A stretch of DNA of 64,000 bases. Source: CAVPTL01 sp963708725. Lineage in GTDB: Bacteria; Actinomycetota; Thermoleophilia; Gaiellales; JAICJC01. Shown piece after piece: positions 1-9,288 of this stretch. The stretch's first letter is position 1. The number at the start of each line of letters is the position of its first letter. The notes beneath the pieces are model-generated. The model was not told where the DNA came from, did not search any database, and saw only the letters and a list, made by a program, of their open reading frames with translations. The position numbers and the translations under genes were made by a program. Location of the stretch: contig CAVPTL010000008.1 in assembly GCA_963708725.1 (NCBI GenBank), positions 248,001-312,000 on the forward strand, given 5' to 3'.

Positions 1-607
1 GGATCCCGACCGCGCGGGCACCGGCCACATCGGCGATCGGATTGTCGCCCACCATCCACATCTCGGCCGGGTTGCCCGCGGCCTGCCGCGCGATTGCGAA
101 CGCCTCCGGATGCGGTTTCTCGTAGCCGATCGAGGCGGATGTGAGCACGGCCGCGAACCGCGAGCCAAACCCCAGTCCGTCGACCAGGCTCGGCAACTCG
201 GGCACGTGGTTTGACAGGATGACATGCGACCAACCGGCGTCGGTCAACTCGTCCAGCACCTCGAAGGTGTCGTCAAACACACCCCAGCCGACGGTGTGGT
301 CCACGAACCGGGCACGCGTGCGGGTCGCGAGCCATCGCGCCTGGGTTGAGTCATGACCGGTTGCGGTGAAGGCGTCGGCAAGCATCGATTCCATTGGCTC
401 CCACCACTCGTCGGGATCGGCCAAGTGGTGATGGGGGACATCGGCGTTGTCCCATGGAAACCGGTTGTGAATCAGCGGCGAGAGCGTTTCCATGTCGACG
501 GTGTGGCCGGGATGATGCTCGTCCAGCACCTCGATCATGCACCCGCGCCAGTTCCCCGTCCGAAAAGCGAGCGTGCCGTCAAAATCCCAGATAACGGCGC
601 GATTGAC
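1..607 (-). CDS. HAD-superfamily hydrolase, C-terminus cut by window edge
   Basis: Haloacid dehalogenase-type phosphohydrolase, probably a small-molecule phosphatase; the substrate cannot be told. On the minus strand the frame reads AVIWDFDGTLAF (motif I, nucleophile Asp in DFDGT), then HVILSNH (motif II-like Ser/Asn), then GYEKPHPEAF (motif III Lys) and MVGDNPIADV (motif IV Asp pair). The gene runs off at base 1, so the C-terminus is missing. The start is a puzzle: no ATG, GTG or TTG lies in frame upstream of DFDGTL for many codons, and the next ATG (near 540) would remove motif I. The codon overlapping the upstream stop is GTC at 605-607, where a GTG would be expected. It is last in a minus-strand run after the DUF3052 and GT4 genes. 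Family assignment is firm, start is not. Confidence 0.8.
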
Positions 608-1641
608 TACTTGCCGGCCCCACTCAGGAGCAGTCCGTAGGCGGCCTCGTAATCTGCGACCATACGCGCGGCGGAAAATCGCTCGTGAGCGGCGCGGGAG
701 GTGTCGGCGCGATCACAGTTCACGGCCTGGTCAAAGCGGGCGATCAGGCCCTCGACACTCGAGTCGACGATCCCGCTGCGACCGTCCTCAACCACCTCGG
801 GCACAGCCCCCAGCCCGATGGCGGCCACCGGCGTACCGCAGGCCATCGACTCGACCATCACCAGCCCAAAGGGCTCGGGCCACTGGATGGGGAACAGCGT
901 CACCATCGCGCGCTGGAGCAGGTGCACCTTCTCGTCGTGCGAAACCTCGCCGAGATATTCGATCTTGCCGTCGAGGTGGGGTCGGACAGCGGCGTCGAAG
1001 TGATCGCGCTCCTCCACGTCGTGAATCTTCCCGGCGAGCTTGAGTGGCAGCCCGGTCGCCACCGCGATCTCCACAGCATTGTGAGCGCCTTTGTCCGGGG
1101 ACATCCGCCCGACGAACAGCAGGTACCCGTCGTGCTCGGCACTGAACGGATAGGCGTCCAGGTCGATCGCGTTGTGGCACGTCGCCAGCCAGTTGAGCTC
1201 AGGGCGCGGCGATCGCTGATCCTCGGAGAGCGAGATCAGCCGGACGTCGGGAGCAATCGCGTTGATCTGTGCGTACACGAGTCCGGGTTCGCCGGTCAGC
1301 GGACCGTGGGTGGTGTGGCAGAAAGGCGTCGAGATATTTCCGCCCAACGCACACGCGAGCGGGCCGGAATGGTCGTTCACGAGGTCGAATTCGTCGGCCC
1401 GTTCGAGGCAGGTGAGCGTGTGGTGCAGGTCGGGCAGTGACATGCCGATCCGATACGAGGGTGGATCGTCATAGGCCGTGACCAGATGGGCTTTCGTGCG
1501 GGACTCGCCGGCCGCGAACAGCGTCACGTCGTGACCCCGATCGACGAGCCCGTCGGCGAGGATCGAGACCACCCACTCGATGCCGCCGTAGCGGATCGGA
1601 GGAACGGCGAACCAGGCTGGTGCGAGCAACGCGATCTTCAC
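607..1641 (-). CDS. GT4-type glycosyltransferase
   Basis: 344-residue GT-B glycosyltransferase of family 4. The N-terminal Rossmann half opens with MKIALLAPAWFAVPP and a glycine-rich RYGGIEWVV loop that packs on the acceptor/donor cleft. The C-terminal half has LLFVGRMSPDKG (the usual start of the donor-binding half) and EPFGLVMVESMACGTPV, which holds the E-x7-E nucleotide-sugar-binding motif of GT4. No signal peptide or membrane segment, so it acts in the cytosol or at the membrane face. The GTG start overlaps the stop of the DUF3052 gene by four bases, and its own stop touches the HAD gene, so the three are probably co-transcribed. Donor and acceptor are unknown. Confidence 0.9.
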   Translation of the reverse strand: MKIALLAPAWFAVPPIRYGGIEWVVSILADGLVDRGHDVTLFAAGESRTKAHLVTAYDDPPSYRIGMSLPDLHHTLTCLERADEFDLVNDHSGPLACALGGNISTPFCHTTHGPLTGEPGLVYAQINAIAPDVRLISLSEDQRSPRPELNWLATCHNAIDLDAYPFSAEHDGYLLFVGRMSPDKGAHNAVEIAVATGLPLKLAGKIHDVEERDHFDAAVRPHLDGKIEYLGEVSHDEKVHLLQRAMVTLFPIQWPEPFGLVMVESMACGTPVAAIGLGAVPEVVEDGRSGIVDSSVEGLIARFDQAVNCDRADTSRAAHERFSAARMVADYEAAYGLLLSGAGK

Positions 1642-2246
1642 GGCCGTTCCTCCTTGGGGATGACGAACTTGTCGGCGGTATGGGTGTCGGAGAAGCGAAC
1701 CACTTTTACATCGGTGAGACCGGCTGCCCGCCCGGCGGTGCGCACCGCGCTCTCGCTGACCACCGCGGTCGGCCCTTTGCGACGGATCGTCCAGAGCCCT
1801 CCGTTGGGTGCCAACCGTGTGCGAAGCTCGGCGATCCGCTCGAGATCAGCCGGAACCTCGACGGCGACGAACAGGTGGTCGAGATCGTCGCCGGACTCGA
1901 CCATGTCCGCCCCTCGCTCGGCCAGCAGCGCTCCAAACTCGGGGTCGTCGAACCCGCACAGCGAAACCCGCTGGCCCGGCTTGACTCCAAGCTTTTCGAT
2001 CACGGTTTTGGGGTGCAGCACCGAATGCGCCCAGCGCTCGGCCCGGTCGCCCACCTCGAGTTCGAGTGGCCCACCGGGGTACTCGACCACAAGCGTTCCG
2101 GAGTCAGCTCGCGCCGCGGTCACTTCGCGATACGCAACGGTCACGCGAAACTCGCCGCGAAACCGGATCTCGTCGGTCTCGAGCTGCGCCCGGCCCTCCG
2201 AAGTCGCGCCCGCCAGCCGTGCGATGCACACGAGTTCCTGTCCCAT
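1638..2246 (-). CDS. DUF3052-family protein
   Basis: 202 residues, cytosolic, no signal peptide. The C-terminal part from about residue 95 matches the DUF3052 pattern known from Actinobacteria: HPKTVIEKLGVKPGQRV, an acidic DDPEF segment, LWTIRRKG, and an ending of the VVRFSDTHTADKFVIPKEER type. The first 90 residues form a separate beta-rich region that many DUF3052 proteins lack. Function is not known; the family is typically found as single genes. It is first in a tight run with the GT4 and HAD genes. ATG start at 2246. Confidence 0.75.
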   Translation of the reverse strand: MGQELVCIARLAGATSEGRAQLETDEIRFRGEFRVTVAYREVTAARADSGTLVVEYPGGPLELEVGDRAERWAHSVLHPKTVIEKLGVKPGQRVSLCGFDDPEFGALLAERGADMVESGDDLDHLFVAVEVPADLERIAELRTRLAPNGGLWTIRRKGPTAVVSESAVRTAGRAAGLTDVKVVRFSDTHTADKFVIPKEERP

Positions 2247-2269
2247 CCTGCAAGTGTAATCCGGTCTCC

Positions 2270-2310
2270 TGGGGCATCGCCGGCACCTCTCTCTGACCGG
2301 CGACGCCCCA
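2270..2310 (-). terminator. hairpin terminator after the IPT/TIG gene
   Basis: Inverted repeat with 14-base arms (2270-2283 and 2297-2310) and a 13-base loop. Read on the minus strand all positions pair, one as a G-U wobble. It lies just after the stop of the minus-strand IPT/TIG gene and before the DUF3052 start. No U-run follows, so it is a GC-rich hairpin rather than a textbook intrinsic terminator. Confidence 0.6.
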
Positions 2311-2318
2311 GGTGTGCG

Positions 2319-4130
2319 TCACTGCAGTGGGATTGTCTGCGTGCTTGTGGCGGTGCCCCACGGTGTCGTCACGACGACCGGACCCGAGCCGCTGCCCGTC
2401 GGCGCCAGGAACGTGATGTGCGAGTCATCCCCGTTCGAGGCCAAGTCGTCGACCGGAACTCCGGCGATGGTCACAGATGTCGTCCCGGTGAAGAACGAGC
2501 CGGAGATGGTGTAGTGCCCGGGCTCCCCGACAATCGGCTCGACGTCGGTGATGATCGGAGCCGCACCTGACACGACCGTCAGGAACGTCGGCACTGTGTA
2601 CGTCTGACCACCACTCACAATCGTCACGGTTCCACTGAAAGCGTTTGCCGGAACCAGCACCCGAATGTCATAGTCACCGTTGGGAAGCGGCGTGATCGAC
2701 GTTACGGGCAATGCGGTCACCGTGCCGCCCTGGGAGGACAACGTCACCGACGTCACCCTGCTGAGCACGGTTTCGAACTCGATCTGCTCACCGCGCCCAC
2801 GCGCGACGATGATCGGGCTGAATGACGGGAGCCATTGCAGTTGAACCCGGTCGGTACCCGTGTCCGAGCCACCCGCTGAGGTCACGGTCACCGTGCCGAA
2901 GTCGGTGCCCTTCGCCGCGGTGAAGGTGATCTGAGAATCGGAATCGACCGTGAACGACTGCACGGGCTTGCCGGCGAGCGTGACCGTCACGACGCTCGTG
3001 AATCCCGAGCCGTTGATCGTGTACACGCCCTGGGGCTGGTCGAGGGCGGTAAGGACATAGTTGATCGCCGGGGTGGGGACGACAACCGTGAACTTCGACA
3101 GCGACTGCCCGGCCCCGGTGGGGTTGACAACCCGGATCGTGCCGGTCTGCGCGAACACGGGGACGGTGGCGACGATCTCGGTGGTCGAGTTGACCGTGAA
3201 CGTCGCTTCGACCCCACCAAACTGAACGTGGGTTGCGGCGCCGAAACCGGTTCCTGTGATCACGACCTGAGTTCCAGCCTGGCCGCTGTCGGGCGAGAAT
3301 GAGTTCACAACGGGAGCAACCTTGATCACGGTGAAGAGCGACGGGGCTTGCACCGCGCCGGTCGGTGTCGCGATCCGCACCCGGCCGGTCGCGGCGGCGG
3401 TGGGAACGGTGGCCGTGATCTGGGTATCGGAATCCACCGTGAATGCTGCTTCTTTGCCACTGAACTGCACGCTTGTCGCCCCAGTGAACCCCACGCCGGT
3501 GATGACGACACTGGTACGAACGGTGCCGCTGGTCGGGGTGAATCCGGTCGTTGCCGGAACCATCCTGAGCACAGTGAACAGCGCCGACGACTGAACCGAG
3601 CCGCCCGCTGTGGTGACGCGGATCTTGCCTGTGGTCGCGCCCTGGGGCACGACCGCGGTGAGATCCGTCGCCGACACGAATGTGGCCACCGCGTCATGGC
3701 CCCCGAACTGCACCGTCGCAGCGGGCGTGAATCCGGTGCCGCTGATGGTGACGGTCGTCCCGACCGAGCCACTCGGCGGCGTGAACGAGATGGTCGGCGG
3801 TGGGAGTTTTGTGACCGTGAACAGCGCCGCCGATTGCACAGCGCCGGCCGGCGTTACGATGCGAATCTTTCCCGTCGTCGGGGCCGATGGGACAGTCGCC
3901 GAGATCTCGGTGGGCGACGTCACGCTGAACCCCGCCTGCTTGCCGCCGACCTGCACGCTGGTGGTCCCGGTGAAACCGGTGCCCGTGACCACGAGTTGGG
4001 CGCCTGCGTTTCCGCTGGTCGGGGTGAAAGATGTGATGGTCGGCGCCGCGGCGACCGCCGCCGAGGAGCTAACCGCCAGGAGTACGAGCGCCGTCAGCAC
4101 CGCCCCTGCCGTTCGAACGCCTTTAGACAC
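2319..4130 (-). CDS. secreted IPT/TIG-repeat protein
   Basis: 603 residues, exported, probably a cell-surface or matrix protein. A Sec signal peptide covers about residues 1-29 (VLTALVLLAVSSSAAVAAA, then cleavage). Four close copies of an about 82-residue IPT/TIG immunoglobulin-like domain follow (about 30-354), each starting near SFTPTSG or SFSPDSG and containing VVITGTGFTGATSVQFGG, a TEISATVP strand and a LFTV ending. Two or three more diverged copies fill the rest. There is no LPXTG motif or C-terminal membrane segment, so attachment is unclear. The GTG start is preceded by a strong AGGAGGAG ribosome site eight bases upstream. Divergent from the LacI gene at 4274. Confidence 0.85.
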   Translation of the reverse strand: MSKGVRTAGAVLTALVLLAVSSSAAVAAAPTITSFTPTSGNAGAQLVVTGTGFTGTTSVQVGGKQAGFSVTSPTEISATVPSAPTTGKIRIVTPAGAVQSAALFTVTKLPPPTISFTPPSGSVGTTVTISGTGFTPAATVQFGGHDAVATFVSATDLTAVVPQGATTGKIRVTTAGGSVQSSALFTVLRMVPATTGFTPTSGTVRTSVVITGVGFTGATSVQFSGKEAAFTVDSDTQITATVPTAAATGRVRIATPTGAVQAPSLFTVIKVAPVVNSFSPDSGQAGTQVVITGTGFGAATHVQFGGVEATFTVNSTTEIVATVPVFAQTGTIRVVNPTGAGQSLSKFTVVVPTPAINYVLTALDQPQGVYTINGSGFTSVVTVTLAGKPVQSFTVDSDSQITFTAAKGTDFGTVTVTSAGGSDTGTDRVQLQWLPSFSPIIVARGRGEQIEFETVLSRVTSVTLSSQGGTVTALPVTSITPLPNGDYDIRVLVPANAFSGTVTIVSGGQTYTVPTFLTVVSGAAPIITDVEPIVGEPGHYTISGSFFTGTTSVTIAGVPVDDLASNGDDSHITFLAPTGSGSGPVVVTTPWGTATSTQTIPLQ

Positions 4131-4180
4131 TTCGGATACTCCTCCTCTGAGTTTGAGGGGCCAACGATAGATGTTTAAAC

Positions 4181-4196
4181 GAGTATTCGCAAACTC
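4181..4196. promoter_or_regulatory. candidate LacI-type operator
   Basis: Sixteen-base imperfect palindrome GAGTATTCGCAAACTC with a central CG, the symmetry typical of LacI-family operators. It lies in the 143-base divergent gap between the IPT/TIG gene and the LacI-regulator/transporter operon, about 80 bases before the regulator start. The link to the adjacent regulator is inferred from position only. Confidence 0.3.
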
Positions 4197-4273
4197 ATAC
4201 GATCATATTCGACGACTGGTCGGTGTCAGCCATCACCGTTCACCCGCTGTTCACTTGACAGGCGCAGTCGCCC

Positions 4274-5341
4274 TTGCGATCATCGCTCCCGGTGATCCAA
4301 AATCGATTCCGGTCCCAGCGATCGTCCCGCACGCGCCTGGCTGACGTCGCCCGCCTGGCGCATGTCTCGCCGTCGACGGCGTCGCGCGCGCTGAACGGTC
4401 ACGGAGACGTCTCCGTCAGCACCCGGGCGGCCGTCGAAGCCGCTGCGGCCACGCTGCAATTTCGCCCCTCGCCACTCGCGCGATCTCTGCGGATGCAACG
4501 CTCGCACACGATCGGCCTGGTGGTGCCCGATGTCGCGCACCCGTTCTACGCCGCCATCCTGAAGGGCGCTGAAGCGCTGCTCGAGACCGCCGGCTACCGG
4601 CTGATGCTGATGGACTCCGACCAGGACGTGCCCCGCGAGCGGGCGGCCCTCGGACTGCTCGTCGAACACCAGGTGGACGGCCTTCTGGTGTGCACCGCCG
4701 GCCTCTCGAAGCAGACGTTTCTCGACGTCGTCGAACTCGGCGGCCCGCCCTGCATCTTCATCGACGACGTGGTCACGGGCGCCGGCGCGGGCACGGTGCG
4801 AATCGAGAACAACCGCGGCATGGAGCTCCTGGTCGACCACCTCACCGACGTTCACGGCCACCAGCGGCTTGCGCTCGTGGTCGGTCCCGACCAAGGCACC
4901 AGCGGAGCCGAGCGCCGCGCGGGCTTCGAAGCCGCGGTCGCCCGCCATCCCGGCCGTGCCGAAGCGATGCGGATCCTCGAATGCGCGTGGACAGTCGAAT
5001 CCGCCCGAGCGGCGGTGCGCGGGCTCCTCTCCGACGACGTACGGCCCGACGCGATCGTGACCGCAAGTGCCGAGCTCGCACTGGGCGCGCTCGCCTCCGC
5101 CCGCGATCTGGGGGTGCGTGTCCCCACGGACGTCGCGCTGGTGTGTTTCGACGATCCGTACTACGGTCGCTACCTCGATCCACCGATGACGTCGGTCGCC
5201 TACGACTCCGCCGAGCTCGGGCGGACGGCGGCCGAGATGCTCGTGGCATCGCTCGAAAGCGACGAGATCGGCCAAACCGAGAAGCGCATCGACGTCTCCC
5301 TGCGGGTTCGCCACTCCTGTGGATGCGAGGGGGAGGCATGA
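4274..5341 (+). CDS. LacI-family transcriptional regulator (transporter operon)
   Basis: 355-residue sugar-responsive repressor. The N-terminal helix-turn-helix reads RLADVARLAHVSPSTASRALNG (about residues 21-42), followed by the hinge helix region PSPLARSLR and a periplasmic-binding-protein-like effector domain (TIGLVVPDVAHPFYAAIL onward, FDDPYYGRYLDPPMTSV near the end). TTG start at 4274; an in-frame GTG seven codons later is an alternative. Its stop overlaps the ATG of the transporter ATPase, so regulator and importer are translationally coupled, which suggests autoregulation with the imported compound or its breakdown product as inducer. It ends with an unusual CGC cysteine pair. Confidence 0.88.
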   Translation: MRSSLPVIQNRFRSQRSSRTRLADVARLAHVSPSTASRALNGHGDVSVSTRAAVEAAAATLQFRPSPLARSLRMQRSHTIGLVVPDVAHPFYAAILKGAEALLETAGYRLMLMDSDQDVPRERAALGLLVEHQVDGLLVCTAGLSKQTFLDVVELGGPPCIFIDDVVTGAGAGTVRIENNRGMELLVDHLTDVHGHQRLALVVGPDQGTSGAERRAGFEAAVARHPGRAEAMRILECAWTVESARAAVRGLLSDDVRPDAIVTASAELALGALASARDLGVRVPTDVALVCFDDPYYGRYLDPPMTSVAYDSAELGRTAAEMLVASLESDEIGQTEKRIDVSLRVRHSCGCEGEA

Positions 5342-6426
5342 CCGAGCAGTCGGTCGCGATCGCATTGCGGGGCGTCTCCAAGCGCTACGGCAGCGCCACG
5401 GCACTCGAGCCCGTCGATCTCGACATCCATGAGGGTGAGTTCTTCTGCCTGCTCGGGCCATCGGGTTGCGGCAAGACCACGACGCTGAACGTGATCGGGG
5501 GCTTCGTCGCACCGAGCTCGGGCGAGATTCACATCCGCGGCGAGCGGGTCGACCGGGTACCGCCCCACAAGCGAGCGGTCAACACCGTCTTTCAATCCTA
5601 TGCACTCTTCCCTCACATGACCGTTGCCGACAACGTCGGGTTCGGACTGAAAATGGCCCGTGTGCCCAAAACCGAGGCCCGCGGCCGAGTGACGGAAGCG
5701 CTTTCGATGGTGGCCCTCGATGACTTCGCCGATCGTCTGCCCGGTCATCTCTCCGGCGGTCAGCAGCAGCGGGTCGCGGTCGCCCGCGCGCTGGTGAACA
5801 ACCCCGCGGTGCTGCTACTCGACGAACCGCTCGGGGCACTCGACCTCAAGCTCCGCAAGCGACTCCAGATCGAGCTCGCGCAGATCCACCACGACGTCAA
5901 TACCACGTTCGTACTGGTCACCCACGATCAGGAAGAGGCGATGGCGATGGGTGACCGGATCGCCGTCATGAATGAGGGCCGGGTCGAGCAGGTCGGGTCG
6001 CCGGCCGAGATCTACCGCCACCCCGTCAACCGCTTCGTCGCCGACTTCATCGGCGAGTCCAACTTCATCGAGGTCAACCTCGACAACGACCGGGTACGTG
6101 GCCCGGGCGGGGTCGAGCTCCCGGCCGCTCCCGGTGCCGGGAGCGGCGCCGCAACTCTGATGGTGCGGCCAGAACACGTAACAGTCACTGCCGGAGCCGC
6201 GTCGGGGCTTCCGGCAACCATCGTCAAGACCGCGTTCCTCGGCAGCTACCTGCGGGTGGCAACCAGCGTCGAAGGTGTCGAGGCTCCAGTGGTGGCGTGG
6301 CTGTATGGCGCGGCGGCGGGCGCGCTGACAGCACACCCCGGCGACCACGTGACACTCACGTGGGACAGCGAGGACGTCGTGGTATTTCGCCCCGACGCCC
6401 CCACAATCGAAGGAGGAGAGGCATGA
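5338..6426 (+). CDS. ABC importer ATPase, PotA-like
   Basis: 362-residue ATP-binding subunit of an importer of the spermidine/putrescine-iron-thiamine type. Walker A GPSGCGKTT at 40-48, Q-loop FQSYALFPH near 85-93, signature LSGGQQQR at about 138-145, Walker B VLLLDEP at about 158-164 and switch histidine in LVTHDQEEA. The C-terminal 120 residues form the regulatory TOBE domain (LMVRPEHV). The ATG overlaps the LacI stop by four bases; the frame stays open far upstream, but the start with MTEQSVAIALRGVSKRYG fits the family. Works with the binding protein and two permeases that follow. Confidence 0.92.
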   Translation: MTEQSVAIALRGVSKRYGSATALEPVDLDIHEGEFFCLLGPSGCGKTTTLNVIGGFVAPSSGEIHIRGERVDRVPPHKRAVNTVFQSYALFPHMTVADNVGFGLKMARVPKTEARGRVTEALSMVALDDFADRLPGHLSGGQQQRVAVARALVNNPAVLLLDEPLGALDLKLRKRLQIELAQIHHDVNTTFVLVTHDQEEAMAMGDRIAVMNEGRVEQVGSPAEIYRHPVNRFVADFIGESNFIEVNLDNDRVRGPGGVELPAAPGAGSGAATLMVRPEHVTVTAGAASGLPATIVKTAFLGSYLRVATSVEGVEAPVVAWLYGAAAGALTAHPGDHVTLTWDSEDVVVFRPDAPTIEGGEA

Positions 6427-7538
6427 CCCAGAAGAGAGTCACCCGTCGAGGTGCGCTGCAGGTCGGCGCGCTCGGGGCGCTCAGCATGTACGCCGCTGCC
6501 TGCGGCTCGAGTTCATCCTCGGGCTCAAGCGGCTCGTCGGGCGCCGCCAACGGGGGCGACATCAACTGGCTGACGTGGTCTGACCATTGGTCACCACAGC
6601 AGATCAAGGCGGTCAAAGCCCAAACCAAGATCGCCGCCACACCCACCCTGTTCTCCGACGACTCGGAGGGGTACCTGAAGATCAAGCAGACCGGCGGCCA
6701 GTTCGGGATGGCGTCGATCGACGCATTGTGGGCCCCGAAGTTCCACGGCGACGGCCTGACCCAGGGCTTCGATATCGACGAGATCAAGGTCTCGAAAGAG
6801 CTGTACCCGCTCGCCCGCAACTTCCCGTTCTTCCAGTCGGGCGGACAGTCGATCGGTTATCCGTTCGCGTGGTCGACGATCCAGATCTACTACAACCCCA
6901 CCAACGTCACGACCAAGCCCGATTCGTGGCACGCGCTGCTGGACCCGGCCTACAAGAGCAAGATCGTGGCCGAGAACCAGCCGACCGACCTGGTCGCGAT
7001 GGCCGGACGCGCCACCGGCGCCAAGGATCCGTACAACCAGACGACCGACGAGCTGAGCAAGTCCAAGGACTTCCTCACCTCGCTCAAGCCGAACATCCTC
7101 AAGCTGGTGTCGCAGAACACCGAGTCGGTGGCGGCGCTCGTCGACGGATCGGCGTGGATCGCCATCGAGAACCTCGGTACCGAGTACCGGGTCAAGGACG
7201 CCAACGGGCCGACCATCATGGCGGCCTACCCGTCCGAGGGTACGTACGGATTCATCGACTGCGAACAGATCGTCAAGGCGGGCAGCGCCGCGTCGCTGTT
7301 CGTTCCGTTCATCAATGCGATGGAAACCGGACCCTGGATCGCGAAGAACTTCATCACCAACGGCCGGCCCCTGTTCAACGAGGCCGCGTACAAGATCCTG
7401 GTCAACCAGGGCCAGAAGGAGCGCGCCGACAACCTGCTGTACAACCAGCCGGAGAAGGCGCTCGACATGACGCTGAAAGGCCCCTCGGGGAACACCCAGG
7501 CGGTCACCGATACCTTCAACGAGGTCTTCGGAGCGTAA
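6423..7538 (+). CDS. extracellular solute-binding lipoprotein, PotD-like
   Basis: 371-residue substrate-binding component. The N-terminus carries twin arginines (KRVTRRGALQVGALGAL) followed by a lipobox ending YAAAC, then a Ser/Gly linker, so it is probably exported folded by Tat and lipidated at Cys. The mature domain (INWLTWSDHW onward) resembles the spermidine/putrescine-binding group (SBP family 1), but such proteins also bind other small polar solutes. ATG overlaps the ATPase stop; the gene follows a GGAGGAGAGGC ribosome site. Given the inositol genes downstream, a cyclitol or derivative is a possible ligand; this is inference. Confidence 0.88.
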   Translation: MTQKRVTRRGALQVGALGALSMYAAACGSSSSSGSSGSSGAANGGDINWLTWSDHWSPQQIKAVKAQTKIAATPTLFSDDSEGYLKIKQTGGQFGMASIDALWAPKFHGDGLTQGFDIDEIKVSKELYPLARNFPFFQSGGQSIGYPFAWSTIQIYYNPTNVTTKPDSWHALLDPAYKSKIVAENQPTDLVAMAGRATGAKDPYNQTTDELSKSKDFLTSLKPNILKLVSQNTESVAALVDGSAWIAIENLGTEYRVKDANGPTIMAAYPSEGTYGFIDCEQIVKAGSAASLFVPFINAMETGPWIAKNFITNGRPLFNEAAYKILVNQGQKERADNLLYNQPEKALDMTLKGPSGNTQAVTDTFNEVFGA

Positions 7539-7541
7539 CCG

Positions 7542-8459
7542 GTGACGGAGGAGCTCACAGCACCGGCTCCGCCGTCATCGCAGCCGTCGGGAGAACCCGG
7601 GGCCGGCCCGCTCGCGCGAACGCTCGAGCTGGCCGGCTTCGGCCCGGCGCTGATCTTGTTCGGCCTGTTCTTCGTGGTGCCGATGGCGCTGATCGTCGCG
7701 TACAGCTTCTGGGAGACGGTCGACTACAACGTCGTCCACCACTGGACACTCAGCAACTACCGCTACTTCCTGTCTGTCCCCACCTACGTCCGCACGCTGT
7801 GGGCGACGGTGTGGATGGCCGCGGTGGCGACGGCACTCACGATCCTCGCGGCGTTCCCATTCGCATATTTTCTCGCCCGGTACGTATCACCATCTGTCCG
7901 CCGACCGCTGCTGCTGCTGGTGATCCTGCCGTTCTGGGCGAGCTACCTGCTGCGGGTCTATGCCTGGGTCACCATCCTCGGCGACAAGGGCGTGTTGAAC
8001 CGGCTTTTGCTCGACATCGGCGTGATCCACCAGCCTCTGTCGTTTCTTTTGTACAACCGCACGTCGGTGATCCTGGTGCTGATCTACCTGTACTTCCCGT
8101 TCGCGGCGCTGACGCTCTATTCGGCGCTCGAACGATTCGACTGGGCGCAGCTCACCGCCGCGATGGATCTGGGCGCGCCGCCGCTGACAGCGCTGCGGCG
8201 GATCCTGCTCCCACAGGTGCGTGCCGGAATCGCGACCGCGGTGATCTTCGTGTTCGTTCCGGTGCTCGGTGAGTACCTCACGCCGCAGCTGATCGGTGGC
8301 GTCCAGGGAGTGATGATCGGCAATCTGATCGCGAACTTCTTCCAGGGCGCGGAGTACACCCGAGGGGCCGCGGCCGCGATCCTGATCGCGGTGATGATCG
8401 TGATTTTGCTGATCGTCTTCCGCAAGTCGATCGACGTGGAGGACGTCTATGCCGGCTAG
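7542..8459 (+). CDS. ABC importer permease, PotB-like
   Basis: 305-residue inner-membrane permease with six predicted helices, beginning FGPALILFGLFFVVPMALIVAYSF. The cytoplasmic EAA-type loop reads AAMDLGAPPLTALRRILLPQ, with the invariant Gly of the ABC coupling helix. GTG start three bases after the binding-protein stop. It overlaps the second permease by 11 bases. Length and helix pattern match PotB/ModB-type subunits. Confidence 0.9.
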   Translation: MTEELTAPAPPSSQPSGEPGAGPLARTLELAGFGPALILFGLFFVVPMALIVAYSFWETVDYNVVHHWTLSNYRYFLSVPTYVRTLWATVWMAAVATALTILAAFPFAYFLARYVSPSVRRPLLLLVILPFWASYLLRVYAWVTILGDKGVLNRLLLDIGVIHQPLSFLLYNRTSVILVLIYLYFPFAALTLYSALERFDWAQLTAAMDLGAPPLTALRRILLPQVRAGIATAVIFVFVPVLGEYLTPQLIGGVQGVMIGNLIANFFQGAEYTRGAAAAILIAVMIVILLIVFRKSIDVEDVYAG

Positions 8460-9288
8460 AGAAGCCGAAGTTGTCGCTCGCCACGGCACCCTCGCTCGCG
8501 CGGGGCTGACCGGCTGGGCGATCCTCGTGTACGTCTTCCTGTTTGCGCCCGTGGTGCTGCTGGTGCTGTTCAGCTTCAACACCAACCGGTACCCCACGCT
8601 GCCGATCTCGGGGCTGACACTCGGCTGGTATCGCGAGATGTTCGCCGACTACCAGATCCAGCAGGCGGCGAAGACCAGCATCAGCATCTCGGCCCAGGTC
8701 ACGCTGCTCGCGACCATCGTCGGCACCGCGGCCGCCTTCCCGTTGACCCGCGCGCGACTGCCGTTTCGATCGGGCGTCCGCGCGGGATTCATGCTGCCGA
8801 TCATGATCCCGGGGCTTTTGATCGGGGTCGGCCTGCTGGCGCTTTTCACCGACGTCCTGCACTGGACGCTCTCCAACGAGACCGCGGTGATCGGCCAGGC
8901 GGTGTATGTCACGCCGTTTGTGATGCTGATCGTCGCATCGCGACTTCAGAGCTTTGACCGCCGGCTGGAACTCGCTGCGGGCGACCTCGGCGCAAACATG
9001 TTCAACCGGCTGCGCTACGTCGTCTTTCCACTGATCCTGCCGGCGATGGTTGCCGGCGCGCTGTTTGCGTTCACCTTGTCCCTGGACGAGTTCATCATCA
9101 CGCTGTTTTTGATCGGCGGGCAGAACACGCTTCCGATCTACATCTACACGCAGGTCAAGTTCGGAATCACACCCGAGGTCAACGCCCTGGCGAGCGTGCT
9201 TCTGGCCGCCACCGTGGTACTGGGAATGCTCGGTTTTGCGATTCCGCTGCTACTGCGCGGGCTCCAAAAGATTCGGAGCGCATCTTGA
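8449..9288 (+). CDS. ABC importer permease, PotC-like
   Basis: 279-residue permease, second half of the membrane channel. Helices begin at about residues 23-45 (AILVYVFLFAPVVLLVLFSF). The EAA loop reads AAGDLGANMFNRLRYVVFPLILP. It overlaps the upstream permease by 11 bases and its stop overlaps the TTG start of the dehydrogenase gene, so the importer and the catabolic genes are one transcription unit. Length and order (A-D-B-C) match spermidine/putrescine-type importers. Confidence 0.9.
   Translation: MPAREAEVVARHGTLARAGLTGWAILVYVFLFAPVVLLVLFSFNTNRYPTLPISGLTLGWYREMFADYQIQQAAKTSISISAQVTLLATIVGTAAAFPLTRARLPFRSGVRAGFMLPIMIPGLLIGVGLLALFTDVLHWTLSNETAVIGQAVYVTPFVMLIVASRLQSFDRRLELAAGDLGANMFNRLRYVVFPLILPAMVAGALFAFTLSLDEFIITLFLIGGQNTLPIYIYTQVKFGITPEVNALASVLLAATVVLGMLGFAIPLLLRGLQKIRSAS

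Noticed and set aside
2319..4130. Reading frames on the plus strand over the IPT/TIG gene as additional genes
   Set aside because: They mirror the repeats on the opposite strand and lack ribosome sites and family motifs.
4690..5337. Fusion of the LacI regulator region to the transporter ATPase
   Set aside because: The frame is merely open; it is Arg-rich there and the ATPase has a proper overlapping ATG at 5338.
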